Source: Actinomadura macra NBRC 14102
Lineage (GTDB): Bacteria; Actinomycetota; Actinomycetes; Streptosporangiales; Streptosporangiaceae
Reading direction: 5' to 3'
NCBI RefSeq assembly: GCF_001552215.1
Contig: NZ_BCQT01000009.1
Span: 1 to 64,000, forward strand
DNA length: 64,000 nt
Below, in pieces: positions 8,581-16,873 of the stretch. The translations under genes and the position numbers were made by a program. The notes beneath the pieces are model-generated. The model was not told the origin of the DNA, ran no database searches, and worked only from the letters and a program-made list of their open reading frames with translations. Numbering within the stretch: position 1 is the first letter of the stretch; each line of letters starts with the position of its first letter.

Positions 8581-9378
8581 ATGACCGAGTACCTGGACCT
8601 TCCCGGTGGGCGCCTCGCCTACGACGACCAGGGCGACGGGCCGCTCGTGGTGTGCCTGCCGTCCATGCTGGACCTGCGCTCGCAGTACCGGTTCCTCACG
8701 CCGCTGCTCGTCCGAGCGGGCTACCGGGTGGTCACCGTCGACCAGCGCGGGATGGGTGACACGAGCGCGGACTGGGACGAGTACGGGAGCACCCCGCTCG
8801 CCCACGACCTCATGGCGCTGCTGCGGCACCTGGACGCCGGGCCCGCGCTCGTCCACGGTTGCTCGAACGGCGCCGCGGCGGCGGTCTACGCGGCGGCGGA
8901 GGCACCGGAGCTGATCAGCGGGCTCGTGCTGTCCGCGCCGTTCGTCCGGGACGGCGCGGCCGGGTTCGCGCAGCGGCTCACCCAGGCGATCATGCGCGTC
9001 CCCGTGCTGGCCCGCCCGCTCTACATGGGGTACTACCCGAAGTGGGAGCCCCAGCCGCCGGCCGACTTCGCCGAGCACAAGGCGCTCCTCGCCGCCAGCT
9101 TCCGGCGGCCCGGCCGCGCCAAGGTGATCGGCGCCTACATGAGCATGTCGCACGCCGAGGCCGAGGCGCGCCTCGACCGCGTCACCGCGCCCGCGCTGGT
9201 GATCATGGGCACCGCCGACATCGACTGGCCCGACCCGGTCGCCGAGGCGCAGTGGGTGGCCGGACGCCTGGACGCCGAGGTCGTCGTCCTGGAGGGCGCC
9301 GGGCACCACCCGCACGTGGAGTTCCCCGAGCGGGTCGCCGAGGCGGTCACCGCCTTCCACCGCGCCGTCACCCGCTGA
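8581..9378 (+). CDS. Alpha/beta hydrolase
   Basis: 265 residues from ATG 8581, six bases after GGAG; a GTG at 8578 is possible but too close to it. Alpha/beta-hydrolase fold with HGCSNGA nucleophile elbow (G-x-S-x-G), acidic residue in MGTADIDWPDP, and catalytic His in GAGHHPHVE. Early strand YDDQGDGPLVVCLP carries the oxyanion region. Similar enzymes hydrolyse esters, epoxides or C-C bonds; substrate not predictable. The operator directly upstream indicates inducible expression, but no regulator gene is adjacent. Confidence 0.88.
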   Translation: MTEYLDLPGGRLAYDDQGDGPLVVCLPSMLDLRSQYRFLTPLLVRAGYRVVTVDQRGMGDTSADWDEYGSTPLAHDLMALLRHLDAGPALVHGCSNGAAAAVYAAAEAPELISGLVLSAPFVRDGAAGFAQRLTQAIMRVPVLARPLYMGYYPKWEPQPPADFAEHKALLAASFRRPGRAKVIGAYMSMSHAEAEARLDRVTAPALVIMGTADIDWPDPVAEAQWVAGRLDAEVVVLEGAGHHPHVEFPERVAEAVTAFHRAVTR

Positions 9379-9384
9379 CGCGCC

Positions 9385-9939
9385 TCAGGAGAGCGCGGTC
9401 GCCGTCCAGCCCGTCATCGCGTCGATCGTGATGGTGATGACCGGGCCGCCCGGCGGGCGGTCGCGGTACTGGGGGTAGCGGGCCGACAGCAGGTCGACGG
9501 GAACGGCCATGCGGTCCTCGCCCTCGACGACGCGGGCGTGGCCGTCGACGCGGACCCACCAGAGCCGGTCCCAGTCGTCCTCGTAGTGGTCGGCCAGCAG
9601 CGTGACGCGCGGGTTGGCGCGGATGTTGGCCAGGCGCCGCAGGTCCCGTCCGGCCTTCGGCTTGTGGTCCACCGCGGTGTGGACCGCGCCGCGATGGACG
9701 GCGAACGTCACCGGGACAAGATGCGGGCGGCCGGCCTCGTCGACCGTCGCGAGCCGCGCGACGGGGACCGACGTCAGGAGCCGGAGCGCGTCGTCCACCG
9801 GAAGCCTGGGCACATCGAGCACCCTGCCATGCCGCGGTGTCCCCGCGCACCTCCCCCGTACGGGCGAGGCGGATCGGTCCGCGGCGGGAGGCGCCCTCCG
9901 GTCCGCCGCGGACGCGGACATCGGCGCGGTCAGCGTCAT
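9385..9939 (-). CDS. PPOX-class F420/FMN-dependent oxidoreductase (TIGR03668-like)
   Basis: 184 residues from ATG 9939, with GGGGGAA upstream; an internal GTG near 9828 (VLDVPRLP) would give the more usual ~145-residue length. Split-barrel flavin/deazaflavin fold with VARLATVDEAGRPHLVPVTFAV, HKPKAGRDLRRLANIRANPRVTLL and WDRLWWVRVDGHARVV, the pattern of the Rv0121-type family that binds F420. The first ~45 residues look unstructured. It is convergent with the alpha/beta hydrolase (6-bp gap), and its start abuts that of the divergent membrane protein. Confidence 0.85.
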   Translation of the reverse strand: MTLTAPMSASAADRRAPPAADRSASPVRGRCAGTPRHGRVLDVPRLPVDDALRLLTSVPVARLATVDEAGRPHLVPVTFAVHRGAVHTAVDHKPKAGRDLRRLANIRANPRVTLLADHYEDDWDRLWWVRVDGHARVVEGEDRMAVPVDLLSARYPQYRDRPPGGPVITITIDAMTGWTATALS

Positions 9940-10239
9940 GTGTTCCCCCGCTGGGCGCCGCCGCTGGCGGGACGGCGTGTGCCCCGCTGGTTGCCGCTCA
10001 CCCCGGCGTGGCTCGGCGCCCTGACACTCGGCCCGTACGGCGTCATCGCGACGTTCGGCTACCTCGTCCCGCCGCTCTTCGGCCTGGGGCACCTCCCCGA
10101 CGAGGGCCCGGCGCGGGGATGGTCGGGGTGGACGATCGCGGCGTGCGGGATCGTCGCCTTCGGGATCCACGGTGTGGCGCTGGGCGCCGCGGCGTGGTCG
10201 TATCAGCGCCGGACCCGTCCGAGGTGCGTCAGCCGGTGA
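9940..10239 (+). CDS. Small membrane protein, hypothetical
   Basis: 99 residues from GTG 9940; GTG 9979 (86 residues) is an equally plausible start since neither has a good ribosome site. Two hydrophobic segments, roughly LGALTLGPYGVIATFGYLV and WTIAACGIVAFGIHGVALGAAAW, separated by a short polar loop, followed by a basic tail. No family recognised. Its 3' end overlaps the convergent aldolase gene by 11 bp. Confidence 0.5.
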   Translation: MFPRWAPPLAGRRVPRWLPLTPAWLGALTLGPYGVIATFGYLVPPLFGLGHLPDEGPARGWSGWTIAACGIVAFGIHGVALGAAAWSYQRRTRPRCVSR

Positions 10240-10921
10240 GGTCGGGCGGCCCGTGCTCCGGGGGTGCGCCGTACTCCGGGGGTGCGCCGTACTCCGGGGG
10301 TGCGAGGCCGCGCTCCACCACCTTCGCCAGTTCCTCGGCGGTCAGGACGCGGGGCTCGCCGATCATCTTGGCCCGGACGTACACGCCGCACAGCCACTCC
10401 AGCAGCCGCGCGTTCTCGAACGCCTCGTCCAGGTCACCGCCGATCGCCACGCCGCCGTGGTTGGCCATGAGCGCGGCGCGCCTGCCGCCCTCCATGGCCG
10501 CGCGCACGTTCGCCGCCAGTTCGGGCGTCCCGTACGTGGCGTACGCGGCGACCTTCACCACCCCGCCGAGCAGCAGCGTGTTGTAGTGGATCGGCGGCAG
10601 CTCGGTCATGGTCGTCGCCACGACCGCGCAGTAGGTCGAGTGCGTGTGCACGATCGCCGACGCGGGGGTCGCCTCGTACAGCGCGAGATGCAGGGGCGTT
10701 TCGGACGAGGGAACCCGGAGCCCGTCGACCGTCCGGCCCCGGGCATCCACGATCGGACAGTCCGCAGGCTCCATCCGGTCGAGCATGACCCCGCCGGGCG
10801 TGACCGCGACAAGGTCGCCCGCACGCACGCTGACGTTGCCCGACGCACCGGTCACGAGCCCGGTCTCCGCCAGCCTCCGGCCGACGCGGCACAGCGCGGC
10901 CCGCTCGTCCTCCAGCAGCAT
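10229..10921 (-). CDS. Class II aldolase/adducin family protein (fuculose-phosphate aldolase-like)
   Basis: 230 residues. Zinc-dependent aldolase family acting on phosphorylated keto-sugars. Seen: GNVSVR phosphate-binding region, SSETPLH carrying the catalytic Glu, HTHST with two zinc-ligand His residues, and ANHG with the third zinc ligand, all in the expected order. An AGAGG ribosome site precedes ATG 10921. The C terminus carries a repeat tail (GAPPEY units) outside the fold. Substrate cannot be fixed from sequence; the gene has no sugar kinase or isomerase neighbour. Confidence 0.9.
   Translation of the reverse strand: MLLEDERAALCRVGRRLAETGLVTGASGNVSVRAGDLVAVTPGGVMLDRMEPADCPIVDARGRTVDGLRVPSSETPLHLALYEATPASAIVHTHSTYCAVVATTMTELPPIHYNTLLLGGVVKVAAYATYGTPELAANVRAAMEGGRRAALMANHGGVAIGGDLDEAFENARLLEWLCGVYVRAKMIGEPRVLTAEELAKVVERGLAPPEYGAPPEYGAPPEHGPPDLTG
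10253..10306 (-). repeat. 18-bp tandem repeat, 3 copies, in aldolase C-terminal tail
   Basis: Three near-identical 18-bp units (10253-10270, 10271-10288, 10289-10306) encode repeated Pro-Glu-Tyr/His-Gly-Ala-Pro hexapeptides at the C terminus of the aldolase. In-frame, so copy number can vary without disrupting the enzyme. Confidence 0.85.
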
Positions 10922-11002
10922 CGCGAATACCTCTCACGTTCGATCTCTCCAGCCGTACGCTACGGGCCTGGCGCTGCTGAACCTGGGCTACTGAAACTGG
11001 AG

Positions 11003-11686
11003 CTACTGAAACTGCGCTGCCGAACTGAGGCGGTCCGGCACGCCGACGCTAGGTCGCGCGGAGCAGCCCGCGGACAGCACCGCCGAGGCGGCGCCCGCGA
11101 GTTGCTCCAGCCGCAGCACCTCCGTCTGGTGAAACGGCGGCGCGCCCGTCCGGGACACCACCAGCGCCCCGACACCCTCGGTCAGCGGGCAGATCGCGTA
11201 CTGCGCGCCGTCCGGAGCGGTGAAGGCCCTCGGCCGCAGCGGCTCAAGGACGGGCAGTTCCGCGCCCGCCATCCCGCCGACGCTGGCGTGCACGAGCGCC
11301 GCCGCGCCGTCCGCTCCGACCTCCGCCAGCCCGGCCCAGTCGGCGCTGAGGATGGCCGGGACGGCGTCGGCGAGAATCTCGGCGCCACGCTCGGGCACGG
11401 CCGCGACCTGCCCGATGACGGCGGCGTCCGGAAACGCGCCCTGCGGCTCTGCCGTCGGCCAGATGCCGAGGACGTCCACGCCGGGGACCGAGCCCAGCCC
11501 GTCCCGGAGCCGTCCGGGGTCGGCGCCCACGGGCCAGGAGACGGTGAAGTCGTCCAGCGCCCGGCCGTTGTCTCGTTCCAGTACGGCCATCTGCGCCACG
11601 TCCGCGCCGGCGGCGCCGAGCGTGCGCGCCACCTGCCCCAGCGAGCCGGGACGGTCCGGCAGGCGGATGCGAATCCGCAACAACAT
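11003..11686 (-). CDS. ACT-domain protein with C-terminal GAF-like region
   Basis: 227 residues from ATG 11686, positioned five bases after GGAGG; a GTG at 11692 lies inside that site. Residues 1-75 form an ACT domain (LPDRPGSLGQVARTLGAAGADV, then a second beta-alpha-beta unit), the small-molecule, often amino-acid, binding fold. The remainder contains a GAF-like alternating pattern (ALVHASVGGM, YAICPLTEGVGALVVSR, FHQTEVLRLEQLAGAA). Probably a ligand-sensing protein; ligand and partner unknown. Divergent from the chaperone/GTPase operon. Confidence 0.75.
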   Translation of the reverse strand: MLLRIRIRLPDRPGSLGQVARTLGAAGADVAQMAVLERDNGRALDDFTVSWPVGADPGRLRDGLGSVPGVDVLGIWPTAEPQGAFPDAAVIGQVAAVPERGAEILADAVPAILSADWAGLAEVGADGAAALVHASVGGMAGAELPVLEPLRPRAFTAPDGAQYAICPLTEGVGALVVSRTGAPPFHQTEVLRLEQLAGAASAVLSAGCSARPSVGVPDRLSSAAQFQ

Positions 11687-11868
11687 CGCCACCTCCAGTG
11701 TCCGAAATCCCCTCCAGACTGCGCGAGGGGCGTTTCCATCGTGTTACCCACGCGTGTCGACGCCGACAACGCGGTGCTGGATCGGCGGGCACGGGTCAAA
11801 CTAGAGTCCATTGAAGGTCAACCACATGCCTATCGCCGTTAGCCGCCTCACCATTAAGGTAACCGCAC

Positions 11869-12615
11869 GTGTCGACGGACCGGGACAGCCCAGTCAACGA
11901 CGGCTCTGAAGCCGAGCCGGAACCCGCCGAAGCGGGCACCGACGGCGACGGCCACGCCGCGTTCCAGGCGGAGGTCAGGCGGGCCCTCGCCGGGATGTCC
12001 GCCCGACTTGACCGCGAGCACGAGCGCGCCGCGCACCGGGAGGCCGTCATCGACCGGCTGCACGAGGAGAACCAGCGGCTGCGCAGGGGGGAACTCCAGG
12101 CGATGCTGGAGCCCGTGCGCGCCGCGCTGTACCGGCTGCACGATCAGGCGCGCCGCGAGTCGGGCCGGCTCGCCGAGCCGGACGGCGACGACCCACCAGA
12201 CCCGGCACAGACCGCGGTGCTGCTGGCCGCGGTGGCCGACGACGTCGCCGACGCGCTCGCCCGCCTCGGAGTCGAGCGGTTCACCGTCGAGCCCGGCGCG
12301 CCCTACGACGCGTCCCGGCACCGGCCGGTCGCGGTCACCTCCGTCGCCGAACCCGCACACGACGGCACCGTGGTCACCGTCCAGTCGGACGGCTTCGAGC
12401 AGGGCGGCAAGGTGCTGCGCAAGGCCGCGGTGTGCGTCGGCAAGCTCGACACGGACCTGCCCCGCGGCACGGGGCTCAGCATCACCGGACTCGACAGGAC
12501 GGAACTCGACAAGACCGGCCTCGACGACACGGGGCTCGACAAGGCCCGGTCAAGTCGCCACCGCGCGGCAGGGCGCGGCGAGACGATGAACACCGGACTC
12601 GGCACCGATAGGTGA
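11869..12615 (+). CDS. GrpE-like nucleotide exchange factor
   Basis: 248 residues from GTG 11869. Acidic disordered N terminus, a long helix with coiled-coil character (about 27-80), then the GrpE beta-wing signature: VERFTVEPGAPYD, followed by HDGTVVTVQSDGF and GGKVLRKAAVCVG. GrpE releases ADP from Hsp70. After residue ~200 comes a pentapeptide-like repeat tail not found in housekeeping GrpE. It sits 7 bp before the Hsp70 gene as first gene of a six-gene operon, so it is likely dedicated to that Hsp70. The start lies just after a TAAGGT motif and may be leaderless. Confidence 0.85.
   Translation: MSTDRDSPVNDGSEAEPEPAEAGTDGDGHAAFQAEVRRALAGMSARLDREHERAAHREAVIDRLHEENQRLRRGELQAMLEPVRAALYRLHDQARRESGRLAEPDGDDPPDPAQTAVLLAAVADDVADALARLGVERFTVEPGAPYDASRHRPVAVTSVAEPAHDGTVVTVQSDGFEQGGKVLRKAAVCVGKLDTDLPRGTGLSITGLDRTELDKTGLDDTGLDKARSSRHRAAGRGETMNTGLGTDR
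12472..12546 (+). repeat. Five 15-bp units encoding pentapeptide-like repeats
   Basis: Five in-frame 15-bp units (from 12472 to 12546) encode GLSIT, GLDRT, ELDKT, GLDDT, GLDKA, i.e. an x-L-D-x-T pentapeptide series at the C terminus of the GrpE-like protein. The leucine at the centre and five-residue period resemble pentapeptide-repeat proteins, but five units are too few to form a stable beta-helix coil set alone. Confidence 0.75.
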
Positions 12616-12622
12616 GTGGGAC

Positions 12623-14206
12623 ATGGCTGTCTACGGGATCGACCTCGGAACCACGTACTCGTGCATCGCCTCCATCGACGAGGTGGGGCGGCCGGCGGTG
12701 CTACGCAACCTGGAAGGAACCGACACCACCCCCTCGGTGGTGTACTTCGAGAGCGGCGACAACGTCGTCGTCGGCGCGACCGCGAAGGACACCGCGGTCC
12801 TGGAGCCCGACAACGTCGTCAGCCTGATCAAACGCGACATGGGCCGGGACGTGACGCGGCCCATCCACGGGATCGACTTCGCGCCCGAGGAGCTGTCGGC
12901 GTTCATCCTGCTGAAGCTCGCGACGGACGCCCGCACCACGACGGGCGAGGAGACCCGCGACGTCGTCGTCACCGTCCCGGCGTACTTCGGCGCGGCCGAA
13001 CGTGACGCGACCCGCAAGGCGGGCAGGATCGCAGGCCTGAACGTCATCGACATCGTGTCCGAGCCGATCGCCGCGGCGATCACCTACGGCGTCCTCAACC
13101 CCGAGGCGGACCGGACGATCCTGGTGTACGACCTCGGCGGCGGAACGTTCGACACCACGGTCATCGCCCTGCGCGGCGGCCACATCGAGGTCGTGTGCAC
13201 CGACGGCGACCACGAACTCGGCGGCGCCGACTGGGACGCGCGGCTGGTCGAGCACCTCGCCGAGCGGTTCCGGGCCGAGCACCCCGACGCCGGCGACCCG
13301 CTCGACGACAAGCAGACCGAGCAGCAGCTCCGGCGCGACGCCGAGGACGCCAAGAAGGCCCTCACCACCCGCACGGCGCACACCGTCCGGGTGATGCACG
13401 GCGGGCGGGTCGCCGTCGTCGAGGTGACCCGCGAGAAGCTGGAGGAGCTGACCAAGGACCTCCTCGACCGCACCGTCGAGATCACCGGACGGACGCTCGC
13501 GACCGCCGCCGACAAGGGCGTGCACGACTACGACGACCTCGTCCTCGTGGGCGGGTCGACGAAGATGCCGGTGGTCGCGGCGCGGCTGGAGACCGAGCTC
13601 GGCCTCGCGCCCCGCCTGCAGGACCCCGACCTGGCCGTTGCCAAGGGCGCCGCCCTGTACGCGTTCGAGGAGACCTACCGGCGGCTCGTCCGCGAGGGCG
13701 CCGCCGAGCGCGCCGAGGAGATGGCGAACCGCGCGGGCCTGTCCGCCGAGCAGCAGAAACAGATCGCCGGGCGGCAGATCAAGACCGTCGCCTCGCACGC
13801 GTTCGGCATCGTGGTCGTCGACCGGGAGAGCGGCGCCGAGCACGTCGCGCACCTCGTCCACGCCAACGACGAGCTGCCCGCCGCCAAGACCGAGGACTTC
13901 TTCACCGTCTACGACGACCAGACGTCCGCCGACATCCGGGTGATGGAGCAGGCGGGCAGCGTCGAGTCCGCCGAGCTGATCGACAACACCGAGATCGCGA
14001 CCGGCGAGATCCGCGTCCCACCGGGCAAGAAGGCGGGCTGGCCGATCGGGGTGACGTTCGCGCTGGACGCCTCCGGCCTGCTCAACGTCACCGCCGTGGA
14101 GAAGGAGACCGGCGAGCGCCTCGAACTGAAGGTGGACGTCGGCGGCATGTCCGAGGAGGAGGTCGAGCGCTCCCGGAAGGCCCTCTCCCGGGTGCAGGTG
14201 AGCTAG
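12623..14206 (+). CDS. Hsp70/DnaK-like chaperone lacking the lid
   Basis: 527 residues, against ~600-640 for housekeeping DnaK. Nucleotide-binding domain (1-~375): YGIDLGTTYSCIA, phosphate loop YDLGGGTFDTT, and adenosine motif LVGGSTKMP. A helical insert (YRRLVREGAAERAEEM...) replaces the usual short linker, then a substrate-binding beta domain including DNTEIATGEI and VTFALDASGLLNVTAVEKETG. The alpha-helical lid is missing: the protein ends soon after. Such a form should bind and release clients without lid closure. It has its own GrpE upstream but no DnaJ in the operon, suggesting a specialised rather than housekeeping chaperone. Confidence 0.92.
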   Translation: MAVYGIDLGTTYSCIASIDEVGRPAVLRNLEGTDTTPSVVYFESGDNVVVGATAKDTAVLEPDNVVSLIKRDMGRDVTRPIHGIDFAPEELSAFILLKLATDARTTTGEETRDVVVTVPAYFGAAERDATRKAGRIAGLNVIDIVSEPIAAAITYGVLNPEADRTILVYDLGGGTFDTTVIALRGGHIEVVCTDGDHELGGADWDARLVEHLAERFRAEHPDAGDPLDDKQTEQQLRRDAEDAKKALTTRTAHTVRVMHGGRVAVVEVTREKLEELTKDLLDRTVEITGRTLATAADKGVHDYDDLVLVGGSTKMPVVAARLETELGLAPRLQDPDLAVAKGAALYAFEETYRRLVREGAAERAEEMANRAGLSAEQQKQIAGRQIKTVASHAFGIVVVDRESGAEHVAHLVHANDELPAAKTEDFFTVYDDQTSADIRVMEQAGSVESAELIDNTEIATGEIRVPPGKKAGWPIGVTFALDASGLLNVTAVEKETGERLELKVDVGGMSEEEVERSRKALSRVQVS

Positions 14207-14215
14207 GGACGCGCC

Positions 14216-16873
14216 GTGCCGTTCGACGACGACTACCGGCGGGAGGTGCTGGAGCCCGCGCGGGCGGCCGGCGACCAGCCTCCCGAGGACCTGCGGCTCC
14301 GGTACGCGCTGCCCGACCCGCTGACGGCGGAGGCGGTCGCCGCGCGGGTCAAGGAGGTCAGGCAGTGCTGGCGGCGGGCCCGCGGGCAGCTGAAGTACCG
14401 CAAGCTGATCGACCGGCTGGAGGCCGAGCACCGCGAGCTGGCGCCGCTGTTCGAGGCGGCCGGGCGCGGTGACCTGCGCCCGCTCACCGGCCGGCTGCGC
14501 GGCGGGAGCGAGCGCACCGAGCGGCGCCGCGCGCAGGCCCGTGCCCGCCTGACCGACGCCGCCGGGACGCTGCGGATGGTGACGCCCGCCGAGATCGAGG
14601 GCATCGCCCGCACCGGCGGCGTGGCACGCACCGAACTGGACGGCGTCGCGGCCGCCGACGGCATCGGGGTCCGCGAGCCGGACGCGCTGCCGTCCGCCGC
14701 CCCCTATCCGGCGTACCGGAAGGTCCGCGAGTCGCTGGAGGTCCTGGGCAAGCGGCACCTGGCCGACTTCCTGTTCGGCGCCCGGCTCACCGGGCCGATG
14801 CGCGTGCTGGGCGGCTTCGCGGCGGCGCCCGGGCTCCACCTGGACGCCGCCGCGGTCGCCGCCGCGGGCGCCGAGTGGGCGCGCCGCAGCCGCGACACCA
14901 GCACCACGCACGCCGACACGGTCCTGGCGGCGCTGCGGTCCCGGGCCGACGACCCGGACGCGCTGCCCGGCCTCGTCCTGTACGACATCGTGGACCGGCT
15001 CCGGGAGCGGCGGCGGCAGCGCGCATCCGAGCACGCCCTGCTCCGGCACGCCGTCGACGACCTCGGCGTCGAGCAGGACGACGCGCGGCGGCTGGTGTTC
15101 GCCGTCGTCCGCGAGACGGGCCCGGCGGGCGGCGGCCTGGCCGGGCGGCTGCGCGCCCTGCTGGACGCCGGCGAGGTGTACGCCGCCGCCGAGCTGGCGG
15201 ACGCGGCGGACATCCCCCGCCCCGCCGCGGACCACCCGGTGGACCACACCGGTGCCGGAGGGGATCCGCCGGAGGAGGAGGTCCTCGCCACCGAGGCCCG
15301 GCACCGGCTCGACACGGCGCTGCGGCTGCGCGAGTCCGCCGTCGCCGAACCCGATCCCGACCGCGCGTGGGTCCTGCTCGCCGACGCCCTGCGCCTCGTC
15401 CGCGACCTGCCCGGCGCCGCCGAGCACCAGCGCCGCCTCCCGCCCCGGCCGGTCCCGCCCCCGCACGCCCACGTCGACGCCGCCGACGGATCGGTACGGC
15501 TGTCCTACGAGGCGTCGCCGTCCACGGTGGGCGAGGTGGCCTGCCATGTGGTGCGGCGGCAGGACCGGGCGCCGCGTGACGCGCGGGACGGGGTGCCGGT
15601 CACCGGCGTGCGGGACGAGCGTCCCCCGGTGAACGTGCCGCTGTACTACGGCGTGGTCGCGGTGCGGGGGGACGCCGCAGCCGCGCCGTCGGTGGTGGGG
15701 CCGCTGATCGTGCGGCCGGAGCCCTCCGACGTCGAACTGCTGCCCGGCGACGGGCGGGTGACCGGCCGGTGGCGGTGCCCGGCCGAGGCGGCGCGGGTCG
15801 TGGTCGCCCGGGAGGGCAGGATCGTCCCCGCCGGCCGGGACGGCTTCCAGGAGAACGTCCCCAACGGCCGGACGCATCACTACCGGATCGGCGCGGTGTA
15901 CCTCGACGGCGCCGGGAACGAGGTCGTCACGACGGGGGTGCGCGCGTCGGTCACACCGAGCGCGCCGCCGCGGCCGGTGTACGAGCTGACCGCCGAGCCC
16001 GACCCGTCCGACCCGGGGCTGCTGCGGGTGCGGTTCGAACGGCCCGCGCACGGGCGGGTCGAGCTGGTGTTGTCGGCCGGGCCGCCGCCGTGGCCGCGCA
16101 GCGCGCTGGTGCCCGTGGAGGAGGTCCGGCGCGAGACGCGCCGGCTGGCCTGCACGCCCGCGGGCGGCGGGCTGGACGTGCGGCCGGGGGCGGGCGGCTG
16201 GCTGCTCGCGGTGACGCTGGCCGAGGGCACCGCCGCGATCGGCGCCTACCACCGGCACGTGAACCTGCCGCCACCGCGCCGCCTGGTCGCCGAGCGGCGC
16301 GGCGACCACGTGCACGTCGGGTTCGACTGGCCGCCGGACGTCGCCGAGGTCGACCTCGTCTACCACGTCGGCGGGGACCCGACGCGCTCCGCGGAGGGCG
16401 GGCCCCCCACCCGGGAGGTCGTGACGCGCGCCGCCTACGACACGCAGGGCGGTATCAGGCTGCCCGCCCCCGAGGACGAGCCGGTGCGGGTGTCTGTCGC
16501 GGCGGCGGGCACCGTGGGCGACACCCGGATGACCGGCCCGGAGGTCACCGCCGTGGTCGCCGCCCGCGCCGTCGTCCACTACGACGTGCTGCGGTCGGGC
16601 CCGCCCTGGCGGCGGTCGCTGACGATCCGGCTCACCTCGTCCCGGCCGCTGCGGGTGGCGAGGCTGTCGCTGGTGCTGCGCGCCGGCCGGGTGATGCCGC
16701 ACCGCGCGGCCGACGGCCGGACGCTCGCCGCGTGGGAACAGGTGCCCGTCCCCGGTGAGCTGTCGCTGTCCGCACCGGACGCGGCGGGCCCCTACTGGCT
16801 GCGCTGCTTCACCGACGACGAGATCGTCGAGCTCAGCGATCCCCCCGTCCGCCGACTCCAGGTCACCAGATGA
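14216..16873 (+). CDS. 885-residue protein with tandem beta-sandwich (FN3-like) domains
   Basis: GTG start at 14216, 9 bp after the Hsp70 stop. No family name recognised. N-terminal ~75 residues (YRREVLEPARAAGDQPPEDL, then Arg/Lys-rich helices) and the stretch to ~430 are helical; a segment YPAYRKVRESLEVLGKRHLADFL stands out. From ~430 to the end the sequence alternates in a beta pattern with Pro boundaries, consistent with four or more Ig/FN3-like domains. No signal peptide or membrane segment, so probably cytoplasmic and a client-binding or scaffold component. It overlaps the next gene by ATGA, indicating obligate co-expression with the GTPase. Confidence 0.8.
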   Translation: MPFDDDYRREVLEPARAAGDQPPEDLRLRYALPDPLTAEAVAARVKEVRQCWRRARGQLKYRKLIDRLEAEHRELAPLFEAAGRGDLRPLTGRLRGGSERTERRRAQARARLTDAAGTLRMVTPAEIEGIARTGGVARTELDGVAAADGIGVREPDALPSAAPYPAYRKVRESLEVLGKRHLADFLFGARLTGPMRVLGGFAAAPGLHLDAAAVAAAGAEWARRSRDTSTTHADTVLAALRSRADDPDALPGLVLYDIVDRLRERRRQRASEHALLRHAVDDLGVEQDDARRLVFAVVRETGPAGGGLAGRLRALLDAGEVYAAAELADAADIPRPAADHPVDHTGAGGDPPEEEVLATEARHRLDTALRLRESAVAEPDPDRAWVLLADALRLVRDLPGAAEHQRRLPPRPVPPPHAHVDAADGSVRLSYEASPSTVGEVACHVVRRQDRAPRDARDGVPVTGVRDERPPVNVPLYYGVVAVRGDAAAAPSVVGPLIVRPEPSDVELLPGDGRVTGRWRCPAEAARVVVAREGRIVPAGRDGFQENVPNGRTHHYRIGAVYLDGAGNEVVTTGVRASVTPSAPPRPVYELTAEPDPSDPGLLRVRFERPAHGRVELVLSAGPPPWPRSALVPVEEVRRETRRLACTPAGGGLDVRPGAGGWLLAVTLAEGTAAIGAYHRHVNLPPPRRLVAERRGDHVHVGFDWPPDVAEVDLVYHVGGDPTRSAEGGPPTREVVTRAAYDTQGGIRLPAPEDEPVRVSVAAAGTVGDTRMTGPEVTAVVAARAVVHYDVLRSGPPWRRSLTIRLTSSRPLRVARLSLVLRAGRVMPHRAADGRTLAAWEQVPVPGELSLSAPDAAGPYWLRCFTDDEIVELSDPPVRRLQVTR

